Part shown: one piece after another, positions 1-14,699 of the stretch
Layout of the letters: every line of letters starts with the position of its first letter
Position numbering within the stretch: position 1 is the stretch's first letter
Source: Elysia crispata
Lineage: Eukaryota; Mollusca; Gastropoda; Plakobranchidae
Length of the DNA: 64,000 nt
NCBI GenBank assembly: GCA_033675545.1
Contig: JAWDGP010001136.1
Coordinates: forward strand, 232,001 to 296,000
Direction: 5' to 3'
Notes under the pieces: generated by a model
Told to the model about the DNA's origin: nothing
The model's database searches: none
Seen by the model: the letters and a program-made list of their open reading frames with translations, nothing else
Made by a program: the position numbers and the translations under genes

Positions 1-976
1 AACTCTCAAAGATGCCCATCATAAAGTTTAGAAAGTAGATAAGTGATGGGTAACCAATTAAGCAGTGTGATTGGCTCATTTGTAGGCAATATATTTATAC
101 CATATTGCAACACATTTCTCAGCTGATTTTTACCTCTTGCTGTCCTTACCTCCCCTTAACTCCTCTATTTATTTATAATTCTGCCAGTTGTTGAAAACCC
201 TACAAGTCTTCTTTAAATTTCCACTTTCCACCATCATTAAATCTAAAATAGTCCTTGAATTGAAGCATGGCTGTAGCCAAGATAAGACCTTAAAATAGAA
301 TAATAAAAATCTATTGTGGTGGCCATTTAAAAATTGCCAGATCAAATCAAAGGGATTTTTTTAAACTAATTCAATACTTACTTTACTCTTTTCTCAGAAC
401 ATTGAAACTTCATGACGATGTCATTAAAGACTTAAAAAAGCATAGAAAACTTGTCCTACCAATGTTTAGTCCATTCATGATGAATTAAATTTAAAGTATG
501 CATTCCAAGAACTGTTATGTGAAAAAAAAAAAGACAACTGAAAATAAATGCCAATCTCGATCCTCATTTGTGTACTACATAGAAGTTTATCCACTCAAGG
601 CCCTAACAGCAAGAAAAAAATACTGTATAGGAGGATCTTTTGATATATCTTGAATGGGTACACAGAGTGAGATGAATAAAAATAATTATATGCTTTACCT
701 CATTATTAAGTCGGGCCCATTGAACTTTTTTTTTCTCAGCCTTGGTATTCAAAGGCAGTTGCAATTGGCTTTGGAATTTCAGTTTTATTCAAATGAATCG
801 ATCATGTTTAACTTAAAAATTTCAATTTAATGCCGTTGATTGTCCCAAACTATAATGCAGATCCAGTTCATTATGTAAATGTAATAAGTTCATTTTTTCC
901 ATTCTTCCTCTCGCAGAAGTTTGAACTTGAAGTTGTCAAAAATTGAGACAGCTAAACAGAAATTTGAATAACCAAA
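1..976 (+). other. Upstream intron and 5' UTR exon start of ATG7
   Basis: No coding potential is visible in the first 900 bases, which are AT-rich. A good 3' splice site (pyrimidine tract ending in CGCAG) lies at about 905-916. The first coding exon therefore probably begins with about 60 bases of 5' UTR at 917, and an earlier non-coding exon and the promoter lie outside the window. The stretch 917-976 contains in-frame stops before the ATG at 977, so no upstream extension of the protein is expected. Confidence 0.6.
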
Positions 977-3900
977 ATGTCAGTGGTGCAGTATGCTCCA
1001 TTTGCAAGCTTGGTGGATCCTGGGTTTTGGCATAAACTCAGTGCAAAGAAGCTGGATGAGTATGGTCTTGATGATAGTGCACGTTGCATAAATGGATTTT
1101 ACACAAATGGTGAGGTGCTAATGTCTTCTGATTTATCCACATGTTATTTCTTTCAAAAATGAAATATGTGATGTGAATATTTGATTAAAAAAGATCCTTA
1201 AAAAAATTGGAAATTTGCCCTGTGAAGAAACATGTTACATAAAAATCTTGTTTCTCTGTTCTGAATTCTTGCTTTTCTTTGATTCAGGTCTCTTACTGAA
1301 ATGTTTTGTTTTTGAAGTGTGCCGCTGAATGATATTGCCTTTTTTTCCTCCTTTTTCCTAGAGACAAGATAATACTTAAAAATAGCTCTTCAAATATTGT
1401 AAACACAATCAATCAGAAAACAATTTCCTGTAATAAGTACTGTTTAGATTGTTTGCATTACATGATTTTTTTGCTTTCTGTATAGCTCAATTATTTTTTT
1501 TTTTCAAATAGATGCTTGTTCAAAGTTATACTTCGAATGACTTTCACATACAGCCATATATCAAATACATACATCAGAATTGTAACATTTGTTTTCTTCA
1601 ACATTTTCCCACCACTTCTGCTCATTACTCCTATGCCCAGACACTTGGTTGTGAACCACTTATCCTATATTCATGTTCAAATAACTTAGGTCACAGAATT
1701 TAAGTTTGATTGCTCAATTGTAGATGAGTAAAGAATGTGTTGGGATTTTTTTTTTACCACAGGAAGTGCAGCTGGTATTGCCCCCTTCATGACAGTGGAT
1801 CATTCAGCTTTTGCAAGGTTTGCAGTAATTCAAGATATATAGAATAACTTCTGTTGATTCTTCATAACTGATATTACACCCCAGACAGATCTGCATTTCC
1901 TTAAGTGGTAGCAAAGATAAATCATGTCCAATTCACTTTAAATAGACTGTTTTACCCTAAAGGTTACAATGAAATTTTTTGTCCATCTCACCTGAAATAA
2001 ACTTAGCTTGACTCTTGATACTCTAAAGGTTGCAAAGATAGGTCAATACATGTGGTGAAATATTTCACTCTAAAGGGATCAAAGATGAGTTTAATATATT
2101 TCACATGGTACAAAGTACAATTTTTCAAAGTATACGTTGCAAGAATGAGACTTGAACAATACAAATTAGACATTGTTCTTCCTTTTTCAAATTGTAAATA
2201 TTATCGTTCTGTGGACAGAGCATAACTGTGCTCTAATAGTTTCAAAGATGGTTTTTGTCCAAAATACTTGCTATAATGTCTCACTTGTTGAATATACCTT
2301 GGACAATGTGTCAATCTGAAGGAAACAAAAACGAGCTCTGTCTAATGCTCTCAGTACAATATGCCAGTAGCTAGTTGTATTGATGACATTAATTTTGTCC
2401 ACTACACCTGATAAACTGTTTCATTCTATAGGTTGCAAAGTCTAAAACAAATTGTACAATACCTCAAACTATAAGCTGCAAAGATGAGTCTTGATTCCTG
2501 TAGGTCTCATGGAGAATTTTTTTCAGTGTCCCATTGACAATTCCTGAAATCCCAGCACCAGACAGTTTAATTTTGCTCTTATTAAAAGGAGAATTTGATT
2601 TATTTCTTTATTTTGAAGTGTATTTGCTCTAGATTTACATATATATTACAGAAAAGAACAGTAAGACAAAAAGCAATCTATGACCATTACATCTGTCCTC
2701 TTCAGTCAGCTATTACCAAAATCTTTGTGATTATTTCCTTAATCTGCACATGTCAAATTTTCTTCATGTTTCTTGCATTGTAAGATTATTGCTTTTATTT
2801 CATTATTTTCTCTTTTTTTTTGTTTTTCTGTGCCAGTGAGTGGGCCCCTCCAGCAAGGAGTTTTGCAGCAAATGGAGTCCTCTATATCATAAACACCATT
2901 GACAAGTTCAAAGAAATGGATAAAAAAGCGCTATTAACGGCTGAAAGCAACAAGGTTTTATTCCGTTTCATTGGCTTTTTGTGTGCTATCTATCAGGATT
3001 GATCAGCTTCTCTGTCTCTCTCTTTCTTTCTCTATTGCTGTAGAAATTGACCCCTTTGTGACGGGGTTTATTCTGCTTTGAACAGTGGTATGATTCATGC
3101 ATTTACAACACCGGTGAATTCAATTATGTAATTGTATTTTAAATTGCTTTGCATTCAGTGCCTCTTTTAAGCGGCATAAAACACGGTGTACTTTGTGTGT
3201 CTAAATGTCATGGGAAATGGCAAAATCGGAGGATTCGAGGACATGTAATGTACATGAGCTAGGCATTGTGTCATGAAAAGTGGGATGTACAGCATAAATT
3301 ATATGTCACAAAGTGGCATATATCTCTCTGTTGCTCTCTCTCTCTCTCTAACATTCATTGTTACAAGTTATTCTATAGCCCTCTTGGTTTATCTTTCCCA
3401 CTTCTAAAAGAAAAAAGAATTATAAATAGTTATATCATTTAAATCATAGAGTGCTTTCAGGACAGAAGATTACTGTCTATTCAATAAGTTTCTCAACCTG
3501 CTGAAATAAGCCATACTTGTCTAGTAAAACACTATGCAGCTCACTAAGGATGAATCTCCAGCCACATATCAAACTCTTTATTTCTCATATCATGATGTTC
3601 CTCAGTTATGGGAAAACATCAAGACAGGAGCAGTGTTGGAAAATCCTGAAAAGCTGTGCCCTTTTCTTCTTTTGACATTTGCAGTAAGTATAAATACTTA
3701 TTTGTTGTTTTTTTTATTATTTTACATTTTCTTCATTCATTTTTAAACTGACTTCTGGATGTCATGTGGTTCTTTCCGCCCATTTCTTGCATTTTCTTTT
3801 AGATTTGTCATCTATGGTTTATTGTTATTTTCATCGAGATCAATTTTTAATCTTGATAGAATGTCATTTTTGTTATAATATCCATCCAAGTAATTTGAAA

Positions 3901-5474
3901 ACCACATTTCAGTCTGCTGATTATAATCTTGTAAAACCATAACTAACCAAATTTCCTGAATGAAGTGGGACAGTGAAGATGCATTTTAGAGAATAAATTT
4001 TTCAAAAGTTTTCATTTTGAAATTATTAAAATGAGAGATTGATTTTAAAGGAAACATTTATGAAATGTTATTTATTAGAATGGGACTGCTAACTTTAAAT
4101 ATTTTAAATATCAACTTTAGTTTATTTCTACACAAAGACATTACTATATGGAAAGGAAATGTATCACCAGCAGCACATCCAACTATTAACAGAATCTTAA
4201 CATTAGTAGTATGTCAAAGAGGACTTACATTCGTTAAGTTTGTTAGGCTGTAAGAGCTTCTATGAACTTGGGACCTGCGCTGTGGTTTTTGTACATCTTC
4301 TATTTTGACTGATGATGATATTTTTCTTTCCTGAAAAAAAAAAAACAAATAATTTGTGATTTGACCTTTATCAATGTTTTCAGGATCTGAAAAAGTACCA
4401 TTTTTATTACTGGTTTGCTTTTCCTGCTTTGAAATTTCCGGAGAAACCAACCTCCTTCACTGAGCCACCTGTCACCCTGCAACAAAAAATATCTGAAACA
4501 GAGGTAAGAAGAATGTCTCAACTTATATTTCTAGTATCATTCTTTCTGAAATAAATTGCAGTCCAAGCAGAATTTCAAACTTAAGTTGTACGTTACTAGT
4601 TGAGGTAACCAGCTTTTCTGATGCAATACTTCAAGGCAGTATGACACTCTATAGGCCTCTGTATATATGTGAGGTACTTATTTTTACTTTGATGATAAAC
4701 TGTCACAATAAGACAGTATCTATTAACTTATTTGACCATCCCTGAGCAATTTCAGTACTTAAGAACATAGCCAGAGGTCTTTTTTCTGTATTTCATCTTG
4801 GCATGAGTCAATAAAGCACACACACAAAAAGTATGATAAGTAAAAAACACCTAGATTTGCTTTATTTTCAATTAACTAAACATGCAAATAACTATTTGCA
4901 ATTGTAATTAAAATTAAGTTGAAACTTTATAGGCACCAAGCATGGAATAAATAGGATAACAAATATCGTCTATTTTGCAAATTGCCCTTCTATACAAGAA
5001 CTTTGGAAAATTAAAAAAAAAAAAGTGGACTGTATTTACCTTATGCTTTCTGAAAGTGTTGGTATTAATTATCTAGAATAAGATTCTTGTCATCAAACAG
5101 GGATTTAAAATATAACAAATAATCATTCTTAAAGAAAATAAGGGATTCATGCATTTTTTTGTTGCTTGTTTTGTTACAAAGAAAAGGGACATAGGTTTAT
5201 TTTTTTTTTTTTTAATTTTCTCTTGAAAACTGTTACATAATGAGAAACAAAGAATGAAATAAGAGATGATGAAACATTTTTGTGTTTTACAACTTTGATT
5301 TTTTTTATTTTTTTAACCAATGTGTTTTAGCTAACTGGCCTGCTGTCAGCTTATGATGCATTCCAGAGGAGCAAAGATACCTTCTCAGCCTTCTTTCTTG
5401 TGAAACAGATTGGAGATTGTTTTGTTGTGGATTCGTTTTCAAACGTAGATAAAGCACTGCTTTCAAATGATACG
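977..5474 (+). other. ATG7: ATG7 exons 1-6: N-terminal domain
   Basis: Exons 1-6 encode residues 1-216, the N-terminal domain that in this family recruits the E2-like enzymes ATG3 and ATG10. Recognisable blocks are [20 protein letters not shown] in exon 1, [19 protein letters not shown] in exon 3, [14 protein letters not shown] and LLLTFA across exon 4, and [16 protein letters not shown] in exon 5. Exons 3, 4, 5 and 6 all end in phase 0. The donors after exons 2 and 3 (GTTTGC, GTTTTA) are weak, but the acceptors and reading frame are clear. Confidence 0.93.
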
Positions 5475-7392
5475 GTGAGGAACTTTATCTTGCTGCATTA
5501 TGATCAACTGATATTTAGTTAATCGTTTCCTTTTTTCAGCAAACGCAGAGCGTTATTTACTACAGATATGGGAGGGGATAGAGCATCATGATCAACCGAT
5601 TTTGCTATTTACTTGTATATGCAACATACAAGATTGTTACGAACTACTGATATCACTGCTTTTCACTTCCCTTCGCATCATAGACAGAATATCACAATCT
5701 TCTTATATAAATTGGTTGTCTTAGATAACTTGGCAAGTCTTGATATTTATATTATTTCTATATGACAGAAATGTTTTCATTCTATTCGTTGTATGAGAGG
5801 TAGTAAGATAAGCTGACGTTAAATTTTTTTTTTAAAAAAAGGTGATTTTTAAGTAATGTTCTTGCTATGATAAATTATTAATTTCGATTTAAAGATGTGC
5901 ATATTGAAACCAATATGTTTGGTTTTCATGCGTTAACATTCATTTCTCTATAAAAGCTTGCGCCGCAGAGTGTGAGAGGTCAGTCCCCTTATAGGGAAAG
6001 TTCTTAGATCTTAGATCAAGCAGTACTATCAGGTGTTGAAAATTTTAACCCAGCTAAAGTCGCATTTTTCAGTTTTGAACTATTGTCACTTTGTGTACAA
6101 GATCCATTGAAGTAGATATTGAAGTCTGTCCTCTTACAGCAATTATAATTTTGGTAGACACAATTAAAAATGAGAGAAAGAAAAGAACAATGCAAAAGTC
6201 TAAAATTTATACTTTCAAGTTGCTCAACCTTCTGTTTTTGTTTTCCTGGAATTGAAAGAATTTCTTAAGTTTTCTTTATTTTTAAAAGTTGACAAATCAG
6301 TTTGCTATTTCTCAGTAGCTATTTTTAATTCTCCTATACTCTTTGAATGTCATAATGCTTGACTAACTTTAAAATAGGAGGGGAACCTATGTTAGGGATA
6401 GCACAACCATTTGATAGACTGAATAAAACAGGCAACAGCTCATCTCCTTTTGAGCTCCCAGTGTTTGTGACAGCAGTGTTAGAAACAACAGTGCTTTTGC
6501 AGTTTTCTTATATGTTTTACTCAGTATAAAAATCCTCCAACCCTCTATCATATAGCATCATGATTCTTTAAAGTAAATATGAAGCAAAATGAAGGCAAAG
6601 ATATTTTCGGAGACAAAAGACCCTTGTGAGTTTGAACATTTAACGTTAAGTTGACAAAGAACATTTCAGTCAGGATCTTTAGAAGCAGCAGGCTGTTCTT
6701 TTGTTAATTCTGTGACCCCTGAAGTTTTTCAAAAAACCTTAATCTGCATTTTCTTTTCTCATACAATTTTCAAAGTTATCTGAATAATAATGGTAAGTTA
6801 ATTTACTCAATACTTCTCTTTGCTGAGTAATTTTCTGAAAAAAAAACTGCTTTGTCAATTAATTTTCTTTGTATGGGTGTCACAAATTTGTGCAAATTTT
6901 GTTACATATTACTAAGATGAAACTTATGCAAACTGTGGTGTTATTTCTCAGGTCATGGTGGGTGTGTGCGATCCAAGCTCAGCCTCTGGAAATCCTGGCT
7001 GGCCAGTAAGGAACCTTCTTTCCTTCCTGACATACAGATTGTAAGTTGAGGTCATTCTTCAAATGTGTTAAACCTATATTTTTCAACAACATTCAATGAT
7101 TCATTTCACATTTGTTGCCATATAGATATATCTTCAGAGGGACAACACCAGCATATAGTGTTGTATTTACGGGTGAGGAAGTAGAAGACATCTTCAATGC
7201 TAGTTAAACTTTCTATTTTGACACAGTAATGGACGCCTGAAGACTGTGACTGTGTTGTGTGTCAGAGACAGGACACAGGATGGTGTTAGGGATTTTGGAA
7301 ACAGCCTGGTTTTCAGCGTGGAGTTGATTCCTCAGGACGAATCAGCATTGGCAAGTAAGTCTCTCCTCAGGTTTTTTTGTCTCTTTAAAGCT

Positions 7393-7461
<69 letters not shown>

Positions 7462-7508
7462 GCCTCTCTGTTTCTCTCTCTCTCTCTCTCTCTGTCTGCC
7501 TCTCTGTT

Positions 7509-7541
<33 letters not shown>

Positions 7542-7556
7542 GTCTGCCTCTCTGTT

Positions 7557-7587
<31 letters not shown>

Positions 7588-7596
7588 GCCTCTCTG

Positions 7597-7686
<90 letters not shown>

Positions 7687-10600
7687 CCTCCCTCCCTCCC
7701 TCGCTCCCTTTTCAAGCAATATATATGACTCCTCTCACAGTTTGTGTATGTATTTGTTCCATTATTCCATTCTTGTAAGAAGATTTAAACTCAATGTTCC
7801 TGTCATGTTTTAATAGAAGGTTTTGATTAAGGATGGCAAATCTCTGTATTTATAGATTTATCAGATCATTATACTTTCCAGTTTTAAATTGCTCCTCTAA
7901 GTGTGAGACACTATTTGATCACTGCTGGTCAAGAAGTCAACTTTATGAAGATGAAGAGGATCAGATCATTATACTTTCCTGCTCATAATATAAACTGCTC
8001 CATGTAGGCCTTACACATATTTTGATCAAGTTGGTCAACTGGTCAATGCTCTGATGATGGAGTGGATCAGTTCACTGATTGTTTAGGTTGCTCCATATGG
8101 GCTATACATATAGTCAGGTCTTTTCTAGTTGGTTAACATTCTGATATCGGAAGAATCATGATCATACCTCTGCTCATCATCTCTCCTGCAGTGGTGAATC
8201 AATCAACAAATCTGGACTCAGTTAACCTGAGAGTCATTCATTGAATCTAAAATGGGACAGCATGACAATCTGTCAATAATGTAGACTGAAACAACGTGAA
8301 AATAAAGACTTGGACAACTTGACAATCAATCAACAAATCTGGACTCAGTTAACCTGAGAGTCATTCATTGAATCTAAAATGGGACAGCATGACAATCTGT
8401 CAGTAATGTAGACTGAAACAACGTGAAAATAAAGACTTGGACAACTTGACAATCAATCAACAAATCTGGACTCAGTTAACCTGAGAGTCATTCATTGAAT
8501 CTAAAATGGGACAGCATGACAATCTGTCAGTAATGTAGACTGAAACAACGTGAAAATAAAGACTTGGACAACTTGACAATCAATCAACAAATCTGGACTC
8601 AGTTAACCTGAGAGTCATTCATTGAATCTAAAATGGGACAGTATGACAATATATCAGTGATGTAGATTGAAACAGCGTGAAAATAAATCAGTCAATAAGT
8701 CTAGACTTGGACAACTTGACAATCAATCAATAAATCTACACAGAGTCTACCTGACAGGCAATCAATAAATCTAAACATTGGATCTTTGGATATGATTAAT
8801 TCAAGTTCCCATAACAGATTTATGCACTTGTTTGAATCTTTTCAATTTCCTCTTTTACTTTGTTCCTTCTGCTTATGTTTAGTTCTCCCAGACTGTGTTG
8901 GCTGGGAAAAAAATGAACGTCAGAAAATGGGCCCAAGGATGGTGAATCTCAGTAGCTGCATGGACCCAACAAGGTGATCAGATAAATCTTTGTTTCATGT
9001 ATTGTTAGCTTAGTCGTGATATCAGAGGAAGGGGAAAAGTTGAAATCTCTTGCAAACGTTTTGAAGTTATGATTTTAGACCATGAAAGTTTTTAATAATT
9101 CATATTCTTGAAAACATTCTTCTCTTTGTTTTTCTTGAATTCTTCAATATTTAGATTTATCAAACCTCTTTAAGTAATCCTTTGGGAAGAAATTTAATAA
9201 ATGGTTTCCAAACACTTTTTGATAATTACAGCTTGAAAAGCTTCATAATATGGAATTCAATTAACAAGTGAAAGGTTGTGTCTGAAACCGGGCAAAAATA
9301 TTGACAAAACTGATTTTCCTGATTGCCTAATGTCAAATTTTACTTTTCTGGTAGCATCAATAAAGCCCTCTGTAATATATTTAGTACCTTTTGTTTAGAC
9401 ATTCTGCGTGATAGGCCAAAAATCCGGGACAATGAGGTGTTGTGATTTATTGTTTATTACAGTTTGTCTTCACAAAGTTTAAGTCACCTATTAAAGTGCT
9501 CCTATGTGAGATAAAGACAAATCGTGGTTGCTAGTAAAGCACTTTTAACTCTTAAGTGAAATAGAGTTATGTTATTCCTATATAAATTAATAAAACTATG
9601 GTGTTTGTTATTTTCTTACATAAGTTCCTGCATGACTGCATAAAACCTCAGCATTTCTTACTAAGTTTTCATACATGAGTATTCATCATGATTTAAGAGA
9701 AACAATACAGCAGCATCTTATCACCTTTCAAATGTGAGTGAAGCAACAACCAAGCATTGTTTTTCAAAAGTTCATATACCTAATTTCTGATGTGATCAGA
9801 ACTATATCCTAGTCATCTCACAATGGGGTATATATGAGTGAAGAAAATCACTATGTTTCATATTCAGCATAAAAGTAAAAGTGGAAGGATTTAGTTTTAA
9901 AGTGGATGATGATTATTCTTCCCGATCAACTCATTGATAGAAACTTAATTTTCTACAAGATATTATGGAAATCTTGCTCATCCTGGTCTTAATTTTAATA
10001 TTCCAGTGTCATCAGAAATACCTGAGCTTGAGCTTTATTATGCTATATGTCTGTATTTTTTTTTAATAATTATAATACAAACAGCTAAGCATGTGAGAAA
10101 TGCTTTTCTGTAAGTACAACCAATACGTAATGCATTTTGTAAACAGCATGGGAGCTCTCAGAATCATGAGTTTTAAAGTCAGTTTTAAGTGAACCTTCAT
10201 TTTGAATTATCCTTTATAAAGACATTCCTAAAATTCTGAATTATGTGTTAACAGGCCAGACTTAAATTAGCTCTGAAAATTCTGTATTGAAAAAAAAAAT
10301 TATCGCAAAAAATGAATCCTGTTTTTTAAAGTAAATGCTGAAATTTATTTAAATTCATTTTTGCAATGTGGTCTGAATTGTGGTTTTGAGGTTCAATTGT
10401 TTTTCTCCTTTTTTTCAGGCTGGCTGAATCAGCAGTAGATCTTAACCTGAAGTTAATGCGCTGGCGATTGCTACCTGATCTTCAACTGGAAAAAATTGCT
10501 GCGACAAGATGTCTAGTCCTTGGTTCTGGTACTTTGGGCTGCAATGTTGCCAGATTGCTTATGGTAAGGAAATGGAAAGGGAGGGGGAAGGACAGCAGTC

Positions 10601-13600
10601 ACAAGCAATTATAATTATTGCAACATTGTGTAATGATTTAATGTTTTACAGAAAGTATTTGATGCATGATCAACCCAGTTTACAGCATTGTTAAAGATAG
10701 GGAATAAGACCAAAGTACTGCCTTCCTTAGGAATTTTTTAGTTTGAAAATTAATTTGAGAATTGAGCTGTATCCAAGACAGAGAGACAAAGCAAATGTGT
10801 GCGCGTGTCCTTACTACTTTGCAAGTCCTATTTCTAAAGTCTGTGCTTTGTTCTTACTCTTCTTTGCTTTATACTAACACAGCTTGTTAATTGCCTTACT
10901 CACCATAATACACTGTATACAACTACTATCTTCCTTTTGTCCTATTTCCATGGTACTCTATACTAACCCACTTCGTATATTGAATCTAATGTATTAACTG
11001 TAGACAACTGCAACTATTCCTATGTCCTGTATGCTAACACAAATTGTGTACTGTTTTTACCACTATGCTTTGCACACTTACAGATCAGATTGTCCTAGAT
11101 AGCTTTTAGTTTAAACTAAAACAACTTGTGTAGTCATCTTTTGTTATGCACTGTATAAATACAGAAAAGACATGAGATTAGTTTTAACGATATTTTACCA
11201 TTACACAAATACTGTATCAGTTTTGTAATGCTCTCACTTCATTGTATTTTTTTTTGTAGGGCTGGGGAATGCGTCATATCACCATGGTGGACAACTCTAA
11301 AGTATCCTACTCAAACCCTGTTCGCCAATCTTTATTTACTTTTGAGCACTGCCTGGAAGGGGGACAACCCAAGGCTCAGGCAGCAGCCAATTCTTTGAGA
11401 ACCATTTTTCCAGGAATGGTAGGTCACACTTGAAATTATTCTTGAGAGATTTATTCCCTCTAATTTTTTTTAAAACCGCTATGTCATAAATTTTAGGATA
11501 GCATAGAAAACATCACATTTACTGACTTTCACTCATTTAATTTAGCAAATTTTAACTTAAAACAGAAAACATTCTGTCTTTTATATCATAGGAAGAGTAA
11601 GGAAAGAAAATCATGGAGAGTATGTGCATGAATGTCAATTTGAAAACTGGATGAAACATTTGTCTTTATTACATTACCTTAACTCCCTTGCGGCTGAGGG
11701 TCTGGAAATAATTCGAGCACTCATGGCTGGGCTGTTTTGGGTTTTTTTTTAAATTTGTAAAAAAACAAAAATCTAATCCAACTTAATCAAATTTTGAGAC
11801 ATATAATAACAACAAATATTGGTTTGAATAAAATAAACAACAAAAGGATATCTGGAGAAATCATTTTTGTTTAATTTTTCTGAAACACCGCAAATTTTCC
11901 TTTTGTTAAAAATTAGATCTAGATTGCGAATAATCCTCCTCTGAATCTCTACTTTCATCAATTTCTGGATTGTAATATCTCCACTCACTTCTAGATCACT
12001 ATCACTTCCGTTTGATTGTTGAAATACTTAAAAAATGTCTGTTCTTTCTGACTTATAACTGCGTTTTAGAAATTAGTTTTAGATCTAATTTCTCTTTCCG
12101 ATCCCCTGGAGCAGTGGTGTTCTTTTCTGTCACAAACAAAAAATGCAAAGGCTTATTGGTACGATACTTTGCACGAGCGAGAGGAAATGACTATACAACC
12201 CTTAAAGAATTTCCCGTGGCTTTAGCAAGATTAGTATAGAAGATATCGGGGGTCAAAGTCCATCCCATAGGGGCGATAGGAAACGCCGCAGCTAATAAGA
12301 AGCCTATCCCATCAAGGTAACGGGATACACCGCAAGTGAGTTAATAAGATTGAGGAAAGATAAACATGAAGTGCCCATTTAGATATGAGGTAAAACATTT
12401 ATGCTTTCACTACCCTAATTAGGTTTAGGAAAATGAAGATATATTGCATGTGTATAATGGAAGATGGGATGAAGGGAAAACTTTAAGTCTAATCTATTTT
12501 ACATCAATTAGATTTAATAAAGATAAAGATTGAGTGTATGTGTATGAATGTGGATGTCAATGTTGGGGTAAGATATGATCGTTTGATGACCATACAGTAT
12601 TATGCCTTGACAGCCCTGAATACCAGAATGAAAGCCCTTTTCATTTCTCACTTGCATTCAATATCATGAAAACCATCAAAATTGCTCATTGATCTGTATT
12701 GTTTGTTTATTGTATGCTTTCAGAAATCAGAGGGTATAAGCTTGTCAATTCCAATGCCTGGACATACAATTACAGGTTGGTGTCTTTCAGTATTAATTTC
12801 TTACACCATTCATCCATGTCATAAATGTTGCTGTTATGTAAAACTCTCTGAATTTCTTTTTGCGATGACTGCACCAGCTGGAGAGGATCTGCCTAACCCT
12901 TCACAGATTATGCTAATTGGTCTTTCCATAAAGCTAGACTTGACGCTTTTGTATGAAATAGCCACCTCTAGCTATGTACAGCTGACAACCCACATCCAGG
13001 CATTTAATGTCAGATCTAGACTTAGTGCGCATTCATGTTAGATTGCTCAATGTTCAATTCATAAATTTAAACACAAATCTGATCTTTGACAGAGACAACT
13101 TGTGTTGTGAACAGCCCTGATATAATATCTGCGAAGGAAGAGTCTGACCTTAATAACAACTCTTACTGATGTTGCAGTGGTAAGAGTCTGCTATTGATAT
13201 CAGCTCGAACTAACTTGAGAAATGTAAGAGTCTGATAATAATATCAGCTCTAACTGATCTGTGAGGTGTAAGAGTTGATGATGGTATTAGCTTCAACTGG
13301 AGTGACAAAGGTGTAACAGTATTACAATGATATCAGCTCTAACTAAAGTTGAAGTGAAACAGGCTCGCAATGATACTAATTCTAACTGATGTAGGAGAGG
13401 AGTGACAATGATAATTAAAACTAGATTTAAACATAGATTGCCTTTCACAACAACCAACCTAATTGCAGCTGGAAGGACATTTATCTGCATCAAATACTCA
13501 ATTTTTGTAATAAAAAAAGTTCCATGGTGATATCTGCAATGTAAAAGAAAACATGCCCACATACAAACACACACACAAAAGATAATTTAGAAAAAAAAAT

Positions 13601-14629
13601 AAGTTATTAGAAGGCATTGAAAAATTTTACCTTTATGTAATGTACAAGTTAGTAATGTTCTCTTATTTTTTTCTCATGTGTTTTCAGATTCCATGGTGCA
13701 GCAGACAAAGAATGATGTTCAGCAACTAGAGAAACTGATTGAGGATCATGATGCTATCTTTCTTCTGATGGACACAAGAGAAAGCAGATGGCTTCCTTCG
13801 CTCATTGCCGCATCCAAGAAGAAGGCAAATTTACCATAACTTTCCTTATAATGTTATATTGTCATAGCCTTGTGATCTCCTAGCCAAGTTAAAAAGAAAA
13901 AAACATTTCAAGCTCAGCTCTTTCACCATCTAAGGCTGTAAATTGTGCATAATAGAATGGGTTGAAATATTTAAGTGGAAATATACAATGCTACCAAGTT
14001 GAGTTTACTGCTTGTTTTAAGAAATCTAGAAAGCTAACTTTCTTCTGTAGCAAAGACTTCTTTCCATTTTTCTCATATTCTTCTTTCTCTCCCTCTTTCA
14101 TGCAGATAGTTATTAATGCAGCTCTGGGATTCGACACATTCCTTGTGCTTCGTCATGGGGTCAAGAAAGATCAGGAATCTGCAGATGTAGTAAATCCTGT
14201 CAAGACGAGTTGTATTCCTGGCTGCCAACTAGGATGCTACTTTTGTAACGACGTGGTTGCCCCAGGCAATGTATGCTATCAACTTTTTTTTTTTCACATT
14301 CTTTTTGTCCTTTTCAGCGAGAGTTACCTTCCTTGAATGACTCGCAACACAGCCTGGGCCTAAGCTTAAAACTTTGTTTTTAATGTAGAAATTACTGTTC
14401 AGAGACGGAAAATAATAAATTTTATATCTTATCTTCAAGGAATTAATAATTATGTATATTAAATCTAGACATTATAAAGGCATGAACAAGTAAAATTTTA
14501 ATTAGAAAAAAAAAAACCAAAAAACCAGTGTAATACAAGAAAGGCGTTTGTGGCGCTCCATTATTATAGTGTAATATTGAGGTAAAGATCTAATCGCATG
14601 CTGGCTAAGATTCCTTGCCTGTTGTCATT

Positions 14630-14699
<70 letters not shown>

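Larger units (their letters stand above)
6952..11418 (+). other. ATG7: ATG7 exons 7-11: adenylation domain with ATP-binding loop
   Basis: Exons 7-11 encode residues 217-420. Exon 9 carries the conserved VGWEKN and GPRMVNLS segments. Exon 10 carries [13 protein letters not shown] and the nucleotide-binding loop GSGTLG at residues 354-359, followed by CNVARLLM. Exon 11 continues with [12 protein letters not shown], where Asp378 is the family aspartate expected to contact ATP, and YSNPVRQ. This is the E1/MoeB/ThiF-type Rossmann core. The proximal part of intron 8, between exons 8 and 9, is filled by a long (CT)n array and a 127-bp tandem repeat. Confidence 0.94.

Noticed and set aside
7246..7728. 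160-codon Ser/Leu-rich open frame
   Set aside because: It is the end of ATG7 exon 8 read through the donor into a (CT)n array. Similar Ser/Leu or Arg/Glu frames over other (CT)n/(GA)n arrays were rejected for the same reason.
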